Below, piece after piece: positions 1-12,400 of a DNA stretch of 64,000 bases; positions within the stretch are counted from its first letter, which is position 1, and the number at the start of each line of letters is the position of its first letter. The notes beneath the pieces were generated by a model that was not told where the DNA came from, made no database searches, and saw only the letters and a list, made by a program, of their open reading frames with translations. The position numbers were made by a program, and so were the translations under genes. This stretch comes from Apostichopus japonicus (taxonomy: Eukaryota > Echinodermata > Holothuroidea > Aspidochirotida > Stichopodidae): assembly GCF_037975245.1 (NCBI RefSeq), contig NC_092573.1:136501-200500 (forward strand), read 5' to 3'.

Positions 1-2496
1 AAGCATGTGAAACGATTAGAACCCTACACTTCTTCCATCCGTGTGATATACTTGTCTTAATTCTTAAACCAAGCAAAAGTGGTTTGTCCTACTGTACATG
101 TTTATAGTTTCTTCTTTATCTGAAAAATTTTCATTATGGATCATCTTTGGAACTCTGTTTGACTGACTTAGTGATTGTTTCTAATTGTTTAGCTCATCCA
201 CTAGGAATGAAAATGCCCACTCCACATTACTTTCATCTTCTAGTTTAATTAATAATTGTTAAAGATCTTCAGTATATTGGCCCCCAAATTTTAAAAATTC
301 TGAAAATTTGCTTAAAAGGTTTGAAAGTACTTTCCTGTAACTTTTGGTTCTCCAAACGACTCACAGTCGTTGCAGAATGTTTGACGGGACTGTTAAAGGC
401 TCCAAAAAGGAGAAATGGTTAGAGAGGGGCAGTGAACATGTGTGACCATTTACTTGATCTTCTAGCATATTTTGTGGCCAACATTGATAAACTATAAAGA
501 GTTTGTTGTATTTTACGATGTAAACTCGTTAGTCTTGCATAGCACCTTGATGACATTGTTTGTTTAATTCTTTGCGTGATACAAACAGTGACCCGGTTAT
601 TAAGTTTTCATCTAAAAAGTGTAATAAAATTGTGAAAGGCTTTTGTGTGCTATTGCCACCAATATTAATGGCAATCATTAGCAGGTAGACTGCCCTGAGT
701 TTCTTAACAACCAAATGGTTGTCATGGTGCCAAACTAGTCAAAATGTTTGGTTTCTTCCTTCATGTTTTACCAATCCCTCTTCAATTTTTTTTTGTCCGT
801 CTTCTCTCTGTTTTCCTTGCATTAAAAGTCAAGTTTATGGAACGGGTAATCCAGTGACAAGTTTAGCATTACTTAGTTGAAATAAAATCATGTATACATA
901 GTCAAACTGTCATGAATGTCCATAATTGCAAAGAGGAAAAAGAATACTTCAGATGTTATAACATAAAAATAATTAAGTGCATAATTTTACTTATATCTAT
1001 GACTATGACACATTTGGAAGGTGTACTCTCCAAGAGCCCCTCCTTCCCCCCCCACTCCTCCCCCCCCCCCCACTCCCGCATTCATTATGAAGACATGTTC
1101 CTGCAGTATGTTTTCCCTTAGTACATCAAGTTTGGGCGAGTTACGGTTAACCAGATGTTTACATTGAAGGTATAGGAAAGGCTCTAGTAAGGCTGACATA
1201 AGGTTTCACCATGCACAATTGTAGCAGGAGTTAATTTAAAACAGCCCTTTTTTTGCAAATATAGTGATGGTTGTATGGTTTCAGGGCACATGAGAAATTA
1301 ATTTTGTCATTTTCGTCTTAACTTATCATAAAAGGACAAAATTTAAGATGAAACAATGAGATTAGAGAGTTGGGGGAAAAATCAGTTGACTTCCATAATC
1401 CCAAGAAATTTTGTACAAATTGATCAAGAAAATTGAATATCTAATTGAAAATAGTTTATGTTATAGGTTATAAATGGTTCACCCTTGAACAAATCTCATT
1501 TCTCCATTTTGGCAATTATATTTGATACTTTCTTTATAATTAATTTTTTTTTTTTTTGGCCAAAGAAGAATTTAAAGGTTGTACTAATGATTTTTTGTAA
1601 ATATATATGTTTCCTCCTTTTCTTTTTTCTCTTTTTAATTTATCATATTTTAATTTATGTTTCCTATCCTTTGTGTGTTCCAGTTGTTAAGTAATAGGAT
1701 AGCACTATTTTTGTGTTTTGTTTTTGTGTCACAGAATCAAAGGGTAAGTATTCAGTTGTTATTAAAACTGCACATGGAACTTCCAATACTAGTATAATTA
1801 TTTCCAGCTCTTAAGGATGGTTAATAAACTTAACCTAATTTTTTGGAATTTTTTTCCCTGCCTTATTCATCATTTTTACTTGGGGCCGTGGAAGGTAAGA
1901 TAGGCAGGGGGGGGGTTGTAAATTTGGGACATGTTGACAGAACAGCAATTTGTCATCAGTATTGTAAGTCCAGCGCTTTTCAAATCCAAAGTAGAGTATA
2001 TTTAGTTGCTTATTGGAAATTTTTACAACACTGTAAGCTGAATCAACTAACGCACTTGCACATATGTGCACCAAGTAAGAGTCTGTTTTACTTAATCCAT
2101 TGTAGATTTCATATGAAGCTTAGTGTTTTACTGCAATTTTTTTTCCTTTGTTTTTTATAATTCAAATTGTTACAAATGAATTGAATGTAATCATTTCTAT
2201 GTATACTATTGGTCAACTATGCTATGGAATTTTACACATTGGTAAACAATAAACATTGTGCACAGACTGCTGGACCTGGAATGTAAGAATGTTACATGAT
2301 ATTTAACAGTAGAGACTGTAGGACAACTGGAACAAAAGAATGTTGCAGAACAATGAAAATATAAACAGACCATTGTTCTTTGGAACAAAGAAGTGTACCT
2401 AGTTGCTAAAGATACATAATAATGCACTTTGGATACAATACAGACTACTGAACGTTGGAACAACGGAATGTAATAAGCTATAAACATAAAAATGTG
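1..2496. other. Gene-free AT-rich DNA
   Basis: No exon-like open frame with plausible splice sites is seen on either strand. Short open frames here have low-complexity translations. Homopolymer C runs lie near 1047-1070 and a G run near 1905-1916. From about 2258 the sequence grades into degenerate copies of the 85-bp minisatellite that follows. Confidence 0.6.
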
Positions 2497-3015
2497 TATA
2501 GACTAGTGGATGTTGGAACAGGAATGTAACATGTTTAAAGACATTTGTAATAATGGACTGTAACATGCTTCTAAATATGTACACAGACTACTGGACTTTG
2601 GAGCAGGAATGTAATATGTTTAAAGACATTTGGAATAATTGACTGCAACATGCTTTTAAATTACTACACAGACTACTGGACTTTGCAACAGGAATGTAAC
2701 ATGTTTAAAGACATTTGTAATAATGGACTGTAACATGCTTCTAAATATGTACACAGACTACTGGACTTTGGAACAGGAATGTAACATGTTTAAAGACATT
2801 TGTAATAATGGACTGTAACATGCTTTTAAATTACTACACAGACTACTGGACTTCGCAACAGGAATGTAATATGTTTAAAGACATTTGTAATAATGGACTG
2901 TAACATGCTTCTAAATATGTACACAGACTACTGGACTTTGGAACAGGAATGTTACATGTTTAAAGACATTTGGAATAAAGGACTGTAACACGCTTCTAAA
3001 TATGTACACATACTA
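2497..3015. repeat. 85-bp minisatellite, about six units
   Basis: The motif acacagactactggac recurs at 2581, 2666, 2751, 2836 and 2921, exactly 85 bp apart. Two unit types (gcttctaaatatgtac and gcttttaaattactac) largely alternate, which gives a partial 170-bp higher-order period. Degenerate units extend on both sides, to about 2258 and 3090. Confidence 0.93.
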
Positions 3016-3040
3016 CTGGACTACAGGATTGTAACATGTT

Positions 3041-3736
3041 ACTGTTCAATACAGATTGCTGAACTGTATTATGCTCTATATATGTACACAGTTATATATA
3101 CAAAGTTTGGACCGCAATGCAGAGAAACTGAATAAAGTTATAAATTAGCAGTATCAATATACATATTATTGGATTAATTACGATAATTAGTTTATAGTAA
3201 TATATTCTTCTAACTGTATGCAGAGAGATAGAACAACACGTTTAACAAAATGATCATTTAGCAGGATTCAATATAAACTGTTGGAAATATTATGTTTATT
3301 TGTATTACCAGCAAACTCTATTTATTTATTACCAGCTGTTGGGTTGCAATGCAGAGGAAAAGGAGAAAGGCCAGACTGTTGGACTAAGTTATGCATACCA
3401 GGTACTGGACTAAATAATGCCAAGGAAACAAAAGAACATAAGCTGACAATAATTTATACAGAATTTTTTAATTATGATGCAAAGTTGTCGTTTTTTTTTA
3501 TTATGTCCTAGAAAGTTATTGTTCTATGTTTGTAGATAACTTCCTGCATTTCTTGGAAAATATTGCACCAACGAGTTTCGTAATTTGAATATTTTCGTCG
3601 GACGTCAATTAATTTTATATGTTATTTACTCACGTGACAATACAAAGATGAAACTGTACAGACAATGTCTCAATTTTTACATGTACTAATAAAACATTTT
3701 GAAACAAGATGATTACTCTCAATTATTTTCCTTTTT
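3041..3736. other. Gene-free spacer
   Basis: AT-rich sequence with decaying minisatellite similarity at its left edge. No coding exon, RNA gene or transposon terminus is recognised. Confidence 0.5.
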
Positions 3737-3787
3737 GGTTCCTTGCTTTAGCAAAAGGAACCTATGCAGTCAGGTTGGCGTATGTGG

Positions 3788-3811
3788 GTGTGTGTGTGTG
3801 TGTGTGTGTGC
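3788..3811. repeat. (GT)n microsatellite
   Basis: About 11 uninterrupted GT dinucleotides inside the left part of the AGGTCA-rich element. Confidence 0.97.
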
Positions 3812-3931
3812 GTCTGTGACACTTGCTTGGGTACGCTCTATCTCAATAAGGGAATGTTGGATTGAGGCCAAACTTGGACTATAGATCCGCCATATGGAGA
3901 AGGTGTGCCCTATTGTTTTTGGTGCCCACAA

Positions 3932-5154
3932 AGGTCACCAAAGGTCAGTTATGGTCCAAAAACCGAAAATATTAAAACTGCAATAACTCCCAGTGCCAAT
4001 GTGCGACAAGATTGATATTTTGGGACAAGTTGTGAACTGGTTAGGGGAGCGTTTTCAAACTTAATGGTCATGTGATCCGAGGTCACCAAAGGTCAATTAA
4101 TGATAAAAAACTAGTATTTTTGCAATAACTTGAGAACGAAATGTCTGTTAGGGTTGGGAGTTGCCTCAATGTAATCCAATTGTCGACCCGCATCTGGGTG
4201 ACCCTTGACCTCAATTTGACCTCTGGTGACCTTTTCGTGTTTTGTGGATTTTTACAGTTTCGATGCTATTTTCAGATGTCAAAGGTACCTTCTGATCATA
4301 AATGTCAATAGGTTGACCCCGTGTGACCTTTATGTGCGAAGTTATATGGGGTCAAAGTTTTTCGGTCGGAGTTAGGATGGTTGTACAGACTTTTCGTTTT
4401 GTTTTTTTGGAATCAGGAGATTAAACTACATCTGAAACCAAGGTCAAAAGGTCAAAGGTCACATTAGAAAAAATGTGCTTATTTTGGGAGGAAACGATCA
4501 AAAAAGAAAATGTTTGGTTTTGATGCTAGATTTGGATATCAAAGGTACCTTCCGATCAAAAATGTCAATTGGTTGACACCCGTGTGACCTTCGTGTGCGA
4601 AGTTATACAAGGTCAAAGTTAATTTTCAGACATTTAATGCAACAACTCCCAGTTCCAAGGTGTGGCATGGTTGATATTTTTGGACAAGTTGCAAATGGTA
4701 CAGGGGAATATTTTCAAACTTAACGGTCATGTGATCCGAGGTCACCAAAGGTCAATTAATGATAAAAAACTAGTATTTTTGCGATAACTTGAGAACAAAT
4801 TGTCCGTTAGGGTTGGGAGTTGCTTCAATGTAATCCAATTGTCGACCTGCATCTGGGTGACCCTTGACCTCAATTTGACCTCTGGTGACCTTTTTAGTGT
4901 TTTAGGGATTTTTACAGTTTTGATGCTTTTTGCAGATGTCAAAGGTACCTTCTGATCATACATGTCAATGGGTTGACCCCCATTTGACCTTCGTGTGCGA
5001 AGTTATTTGAGGTCAAATTTAATTTTCAGACATTTAATGCAATAACTCCCAGTGCCAAGGTGTGACAAGGTTGATTTTTTTGGACAAGTTGCAAATGGTA
5101 TAGGGGAATATTTTCAAACTTAACGGTCATGTGATCCAAGGTCACCAAAGGTCA
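3932..5154 (+). promoter_or_regulatory. Cluster of nuclear-receptor-like AGGTCA direct repeats
   Basis: AGGTCA-ccaa-AGGTCA, a perfect DR4 arrangement, occurs at 3932-3947, 4080-4095, 4739-4754 and 5139-5154. Three half-sites at 4441-4461 form DR2 followed by DR1. These spacings match known nuclear-receptor response elements. Their presence inside a repeat family means function cannot be assumed. Confidence 0.3.
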
Positions 5155-5684
5155 GCTAATGTTAAAAAAGTAGTATTATGAAGGGAGAAAATGGGCAAAG
5201 AAAAAATGTTTGAATTTTTACAGTCATGCTCTATTTAGGTCTCACCGATCAAAAATGTCAATTGGTTGACCTACGGGTGACCTTTGTGTGTGAAGTTACA
5301 TACAAGTTCAAAGTTAATTTTTGACATTTAATGCAATTAAATCTCAATGCCAAGGTGTGACATGGTTGATATTTTGGGACAAGTTGTGAATGGGGTGGTG
5401 GAACATTTTGAAACTTAAAGGTCATGTCATCTGAGGTCACCATTGTTATCATATCTGTTGACACGCTTGTAGGTCTCTTATATTTCTTACATTTGAGACG
5501 CCATATTTAGATCTCAAAAGTGCCTTTTGATAAAAAATCCGATCACATTTTGTGATCACAAAAGTGTTGGCTATAGTGTTGGTTACTTTATGGGAACATG
5601 TAGGACCACAATTACTTGGACTATTTCAGCCCAATCTTGCTTGATAATATTATGTGTATTGTCATATACCCCAAGCAAGGAACC

Positions 5685-8518
5685 ATAGTGCCCTTGGGCT
5701 CTTGTTTATGATTGTTGTGGCCCGTTTATTTTATCTTCCTTTAACGTTGTGTGAAGTGTTAAGGGGTAAGATGTATGGTACGATCATGGCGCTGATAATG
5801 CACACGCCACTGCCCTCGACCCCCCCCCCCCCCCCTCGGTCTCCTTAACAGAAAATATAAAAGATGCAGGTTGCTTCTGTTTTGATAAGGGAAAAGTACC
5901 CGTTATGCATTTCCGTTATGAAGAGGGGTTATTTTGTTCTTCTTAAAGAATTCTGCTTTTTTTTTAGATTAAGAAGAATGTAATTAGTAAGTGCCTGCTT
6001 GCTGAAATGGTTGTTTATAAAGAAGTGCAATTAATATGTGCCGTTGTGTATAAACAAAATCAAATACTGCCAATTTTTGGAACAGAATGCACAGAGGGTT
6101 CATTAGTCTGTAAGTGTTTGAACATTTTGAGATTTTTTTTCCGTGGTTTGCCGCCTCAACTCAAAGTCACATGTCCTACTTCCCTTCGAAGCGGGCCCTT
6201 TTCCAGATTGAACCCTCTTTCGTTACTCTGGGTGACCGACGATGAAAATCAAGTCTGTGTACGTATTATTACAACTTTATTTAAACGGAACAACTTTACA
6301 TATTAACGTATAAAACTCACATATTCTCACTTTAGAGGTTAGACTAAGTTTGATGTACTCGGTTACTAATTAACCGTTACTGGGTGTTACGCTCACGTCA
6401 GACGGAAGCGGGTCAAGAGTGTTAGAGTCATTCATCCGACCAGCACAGTTGTTCTTGCTGTGTGACCTAACATCTGCAATCCCATTGGACATCTGCGCCC
6501 GATCACCAACAAGATCGCCTGTAGCTGTATCGATTCATCGTCGACTGAAGTATCCAAACGTTTCCGTTCATGACGCACCAGTAACCAGCTTAGGCTTGAA
6601 ATGGAACAGGTTAATTCGTACAGTTTACATGTTAGGATATGAGGTTATAGTGTAAGATTCTTATACTTCTACTGGAAGATGATGCATGATGGATTATAGC
6701 GAAAGTTTCACGTTACAAGTTTTGCGTTTAGTCCAGGATGGTGTCATGACGGCTATAGCTCAGCTTATCTCTGGATTATTACTTTATTACCGACTTTGAA
6801 ATATTAACGACGTATTTTAGGCAAAACAGGGGAATCATTTTGTTAATATATTGGATAGGATTCAATAAAAACCTGTTTTTAAGGTCAGTAAACATACTGT
6901 TTGAAGAAGAAAGAAAAACGGAATGACGTTGAAGACCCGTGATTAGTTTTTGTCAGGATTGAGAATATGAAAGAAAAGACAAAAAAATCAAATCTTGATG
7001 TAAAATCCGTGCGTGTGAAATTACGAAGTATTCATGCGATCTTCTTTACGATCGCGTTGATGGCGAGCTTCGGTTCGTATACAAAAAATGAATAAAGTAC
7101 AAGGGTTCCCTAGCAACAGCAGACAAATACTAGGTCCGGCTTCAATTATCATGATAGGCTATAGATTCACATATACTTGCATTAATTTTTATTGGCTCTA
7201 AGCGACTCGGTATACCACTTAGGACTAAACCTTTTGATGACTATTACTATAGTTGACTAATTAAAATGTCCGGTGCCGCTATTTGTGTGCTAGATTGAAA
7301 TCTAGTTGAATTTGAACCTTAAAATATTGCCTTTGATAATGCGTCTTTTCCATTAATGGCCTACGCTTCTACTTGACTTCCTTAATTCGGCAGTGAAAAT
7401 TGTCAAGTCATTGTGTCAAGTCATGTTAAATCTGTTAAGAGATGAGATACGTGAATTTCATTAACGAGAGACAAAAAGCACAAGACAACTTTAATAATGA
7501 TGGTCACTGAGTGACGTATGACCATCGAGGCATCGTCAAATAGTGCATGCGTGTGATTGGTTGGAGAAGAACACCCTGCGGTAAGCTCTCGCATGTGTTT
7601 CTTTTATAGACTACAAAGTATTATTCTCTCTCTCTTTCTCTCAATCTGTCGTAAGTACACGCGAAAGAAGTCGCCTCGATCCACACTTCTTTCCATTTTT
7701 TCTGTCTGATTTTAGTTGTCATTAAGATATCTTCATCATGAATATACAGATATTTGAAATGATTATCTCAATATTTTCATATATATAGCTTTCATCATTG
7801 GTTGGTCGGATACCTTAAGTCTCAAAAAGTGCGCATGCGCCAATCACCGAGTATCCACAGTCGAATGACTTCGCACTTTTCGGTTCTGAAATCTAGGAAA
7901 CTCAAATGTTACTATATGGTCTTTTATGTCATCTCAACGTTTCATTTCTTTGTGATCAATCTCAGGAATACCAGATAGTTTTGGGATTTGATGCCAGATA
8001 GACCGGAAGTTATCGAACACTGGAAACAGTTTTATCTACTTATTTTTGCGCGAGAGTTACATCGCTGGAATAAAGAATATATTCTAATTTGATAGGGTGG
8101 AATTACATAGGCTGTTTAACCTGACCTGTGAAAATTATAGACAATGCTAACTAGTAAATAAAACATTACGAACGCCTTAGTATCTTTATATGATCATCTG
8201 CTGATCCTGATGCAGCAGTGCTTGTCACGTTTATCTTGAATGCTCGGTGGTGTAAGGAATTCATCCTCCAGCAAGATACATTGGAGTTGAAACTTTCTAG
8301 TGAGTTTGAAGTATAGAAGACCATTACCTACATTTCTATCTCGGAAATCAGTCAAAGACCAATTTTGCGGTTTAACGCTGAGTAAATTTGTGAATTTAAA
8401 ACTGATTTCAGGTTTTCAAACCTGTGGTACTATGAACGATGACGTAACATTCGGAATTTGAGGGGCTCAAAGGTGCTTTACTAAACGATCGATTTAATTA
8501 TTGATATAAGAAAAAACT
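5685..8518. other. Gene-free interval upstream of the GRL gene
   Basis: A poly-C run lies at 5819-5835. The segment 6130-6640 has slightly higher GC and holds short open frames, but they carry no recognisable domain and no convincing splice sites. A pyrimidine-rich tract lies near 7621-7645. The proximal promoter of the downstream receptor gene should be in this interval, but no TATA box or initiator could be assigned. Confidence 0.5.
7830..7844 (+). promoter_or_regulatory. NRF1-like palindrome overlapping a CCAAT box
   Basis: TGCGCATGCGC (7830-7840) is the consensus-like NRF1 palindrome, and its last base starts CCAAT (7840-7844). It is about 675 bp upstream of the GRL start codon. A promoter role is inference. 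A second GCGCATGCGC copy lies inside the GRL gene at 15360-15369. Confidence 0.3.
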
Positions 8519-9484
8519 ATGGCTTTCGTGGACGATGAAAATCGCAAGGGGACAAATAAAAAATGGTTACCCCGTGATTTGAGACCTCTTTTACTGAGTA
8601 TGCAAATCCTTGGCGTTTATCACTCTCCTAAAAAATTTACTTACAAGCAAAATGACGACGGAAGTAGACAAAGAAAAGCTGCCATTTTGCAAAACGTATG
8701 GCATCTCACATGCGTTGTACTGATATTGTCTAATTTTGTTAGAAGTTTAATTTCTCTCTGGTGGTCAGAGTTAAATACCTCTCTGTATGCCAAATGCATA
8801 TTTGTTGCATGGTGCATGCAGTGCGCCCTAAACTCTGTTTCGTTTTATCTTTCTATCGTCTGCAAAAGTCGACTTCCCGCCTTTTTCGAGTTCTGGCATA
8901 CTTACTGTAACGGGTGCTGTTTTAGGTCTCCTGTAGCCCTCCTTGATCGTAATTGGGTGAGCAAAATTTCCCTCTACACTACAGTTATTGTTTGGGTTCT
9001 TATCATGGGTAACGTGGTAGGAACGTCTGTCCAAATGGTCACCGTTGCTCCAGAATATAGACAGGTTACTGAGCCTTGGAAGAGCGATATTGCTTTAATT
9101 GTGTCACTAATAGTTTTTGTCTTTGCGTCGGGAGCATGGTTATTCCCAATAGCATTCTTTCACGTTTTATGTAAGATTTTATGGCAGCAGTTTAATGCGC
9201 TAGAGGAATCGTTAGCTATTTCAGAGCCCTCTTGCGATAAACTTGACTTTATACGCAGACAACATACACATTTATGCCAAGCTGTACAAAGAGCCGATGC
9301 AGTATTTGGTCCAGTGTTGGGAATCACATACATCACCAATGTACCACTCGCTATTTTTCTGGTCTACCAGCTCATTTTTGCTGGGTTTGGATTGTTCGAG
9401 TTCCTTTTGACGTCATTTTGGGCTATTATGACGTGTATAACGATTGCCGTTGTGTCATTTGATGCTGCAGTTGTGAATGAAAAG
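8519..9484 (+). CDS. GRL receptor exon 1 (residues 1-322, six membrane segments)
   Basis: It starts at ATG 8519 and ends before donor GTGAGT, phase 0. It holds the intracellular N-terminus and six predicted membrane helices. The region around residues 240-262, just before the fifth predicted helix, contains HTHLCQAV, in the usual position of the conserved intracellular loop. Confidence 0.9.
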
Positions 9485-12400
9485 GTGAGTTAAAAAGTAA
9501 TAATACCTTTTAAATTGAGTAAAGCGAGAGAAAAGGAGGGTAGAGCGATGGGCAGGAGGGATAGTACCATGGGGTGACCTGTTATTGTGTGATGTTTGCC
9601 GTAATTTTAATCACAATTACGCATCAAATCACATTGTGAATATGTGAGGCTGTGCAACTGCACGCAGAACTGTTGCGATGCACTTCTGATTGTGATTGAC
9701 CAGACGAATGACGATACCGTAGGCGATCTATTGTTATAAGTTGATGATACTTTTCTTTCTAGTCCATATGTTCAACTTCACCTCACAAATCACATTTGCA
9801 ACTATGGAATAACAAAGTTTCTAGACTTTGCGCAATATTCCATATTGAAACAAAATGTCCGAAATATTCAACAACATAATTACCTCTCCATAAAAAAGGT
9901 TTTCCCTTAGTTTATTCAAATTCTACTTCAGTTCATTCAACGACAAAATAAGTTTGTCTGACAAGAACTGTAATGTGTAAAAGTAAGAGGGCCTGACGTT
10001 TCGATCCTACCAGGATCTTCTTCAGAGGCTGAATCGATTCGGCCTCTGAAGAAGATCCTGCTAGGATCGTAACGTCATGCCCTCTTATCATACTTTTACA
10101 CATTCTCTTACACAGGCTCTTTAGTGGATAAGCAGTTTGCCAACAGTTTTGTTTTATTAAGAAACTTTTATATGTAAGCCAATGCTTGAGTCGTAGCGTC
10201 TCGGTGAGATCATCATGAGTTCATTTGGGTCAGCGCTCAAAAGTCAAGTGTACAATAAATCATGATAGCATTTGGTCACTATGCACCAAATTAGCCAACA
10301 CCCTCAACCCAAGATTGGTATCAGAATTCCAAATATTTATTTGAACGCCAATTTCACGTGGTCAACGGTAGCCAAAGGTTAAGCTTGACCGAATTTGTGT
10401 GACAAACTGCGCGATTTTCGTCTAAACCTAAATATAAACCTAAATATGCATAACAAAAATTGGGAAGAGATTTGCAGCTTAATTGATTGCATATAATACC
10501 TGTACTCATTTATTTCACTGTGATGAGCACCCCCTCCCCCCACTCCCTCCCTTCCAGTGCCACTTTTCGAAAAATTGCCAACAAAATATAATACTAACCA
10601 ATCGAGTTTTAAAGGCATTGAAGACTCTCCCTAAACAGCGTGCCGCCATCTTTAAAAAGTTAACTTTCCGTTGCTGGCAAGTGAAGTTTTCATCTTGTCG
10701 CTACAAAATGCAGAAAGTAATGAAACGTGATTTCTTGTTATCTCTAGCTGGACCTGAGATGTCCATCGCTGTATCGTTTGTACACTGTGCTGTGGGTATT
10801 GACCATAGCTGTATGTACTGACTGAACACTAGAGTCTAATACCGACAGTAGCAAGCTGTGTGTGTATTTTTTGGGGTCGATGGTGGTGTCTAACACTTCT
10901 GTTAAACCTCATTCGAAACTAGGTCAGATTACCGGCATTAGACGTTTCTTGTTGCGCGAGTCTTCACACCCTTTCATTCAGTGAAACTAGATGTGTAAGG
11001 TGGAGAGCATGAGTCCTAGTTTTTTTTCTGTTTTGTCTTTCTTTTTCCTTTTTTTTCTTTCTTTTTGCAATAAATTTTCAAGAGAATATAAGATCTGATT
11101 CAATGAGTACATTCATCACGTGGGGATGAGAAAATAAACTGCTTAGGTTTCGCGGGATCGTCTGCCATTCATACTAATACAAATTCATTCATATATACAA
11201 CTCTATCGTAATCTATTCAACCTTTAAAATTGTTTTATTCTAAGTTGTCTTGGTTAAATCGCCAGTAAAACACGCCTAAAATGAATGACAATTAAACGCG
11301 TTGCTTGTAAGCACTTTTAAGTTTCTACTAGTTCGTTTCTTCAAGTCATTAAAGGAACGCGAAATCAATTTTTACGATGTTTACCTATATAATGATAAAA
11401 AAAAAAAATCATAGAAATTTAAAAACAAATATGCCACACTGTCTCCTTCCACTTCTCTGTTTTTCATTCTCTCATATTTCTAAATTTATTAATTTTGTTC
11501 TTTAATGGACTTGGATTGTGAAAGGATGTTAAAGTTATGGCGATAATGGAAAGACTGTCGAAGCATATATAAAATTATTGACATTGTACTCAGAAGATAA
11601 AAACTTGAGTTCTTCTCGTTATCGAGAGTAATTTGCTTGTGATATATAGTTTATGTTATTACAGCAATGCAGTCTGTTGCCGGGAACGGAGTATTAAATA
11701 GTACTTGAAAGGGTCAAGGGTCATAAGGAAATATGCATACGTTTATAAAAATGTCGCCGGTAAAGTTATGAATCAAGAATATGTGTATAGATGAAAAGTG
11801 TCTCCCATGTGAACCATTCTTACAGGCCCATAAAATATGGAGAATGTTGAGAGTAAGGATTAATAGATATAATAAAATTGTAACGATTCCATTCATGGTA
11901 TATAGTTACAAAGAATTTTTATAGCTATGTTGATAGTAATGTTCTGTCATTTCTCTTGATACATTTTAGCATTAAAACATATTTGTCAGCTGGAAACAAT
12001 GTGTAAATGCTAAATGGCCATTCAAATGTTCTAAACCAAGACCCACTGCATTGATCCTGAATAAATCCTTAGACATTGGACCCATGGGCGTCCGCAGGGA
12101 GGGGCAAGGGGGGGACTTGCCCCCCTGGAAAATCACAAATTGAAAACAAAATTAAACATTTGACATTTCAATGATTTCACCCAACCAACAGTTCTCTAGT
12201 TATGTTCATTGCATACGGACCCATAATGCATTGCTGAAATTATTGAAATCAAAAATCATAAGACATGAGATCTTAAAATAACCCATGTATAACTGCAACA
12301 TGGAACGCCCGGGAATTGTCTTTTCCGACGATCTAGGAGTATTTTTTTGGCCAAACAAAGCCGTAGGACGCTCCGCGCTAACTGGTGGTGGCGCTCCACT

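Larger units (their letters stand above)
3737..5684. mobile_element. ~1.95-kb AGGTCA-rich repeat element with 11-bp inverted termini
   Basis: The left end (ggttccttgct, 3737-3747) is the exact inverse of the right end (agcaaggaacc, 5674-5684). A GT microsatellite lies just inside the left end. The interior is built from diverged internal duplications: the block around aactcccagtgccaaggtg recurs near 3986, 4645, 5043 and 5342, and the block gtgatccgaggtcaccaaag near 4072, 4732 and 5132. The text is full of AGGTCA/TGACCT hexamers. No transposase frame is present, so it looks non-autonomous. The superfamily is not recognised and no clear target duplication was found. Confidence 0.6.

Noticed and set aside
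6007-6655. Two plus-strand open frames of 78-99 codons
   Set aside because: No domain, no codon-level signal that I can see, and no splice or start context. They may be remnants of an old mobile element.
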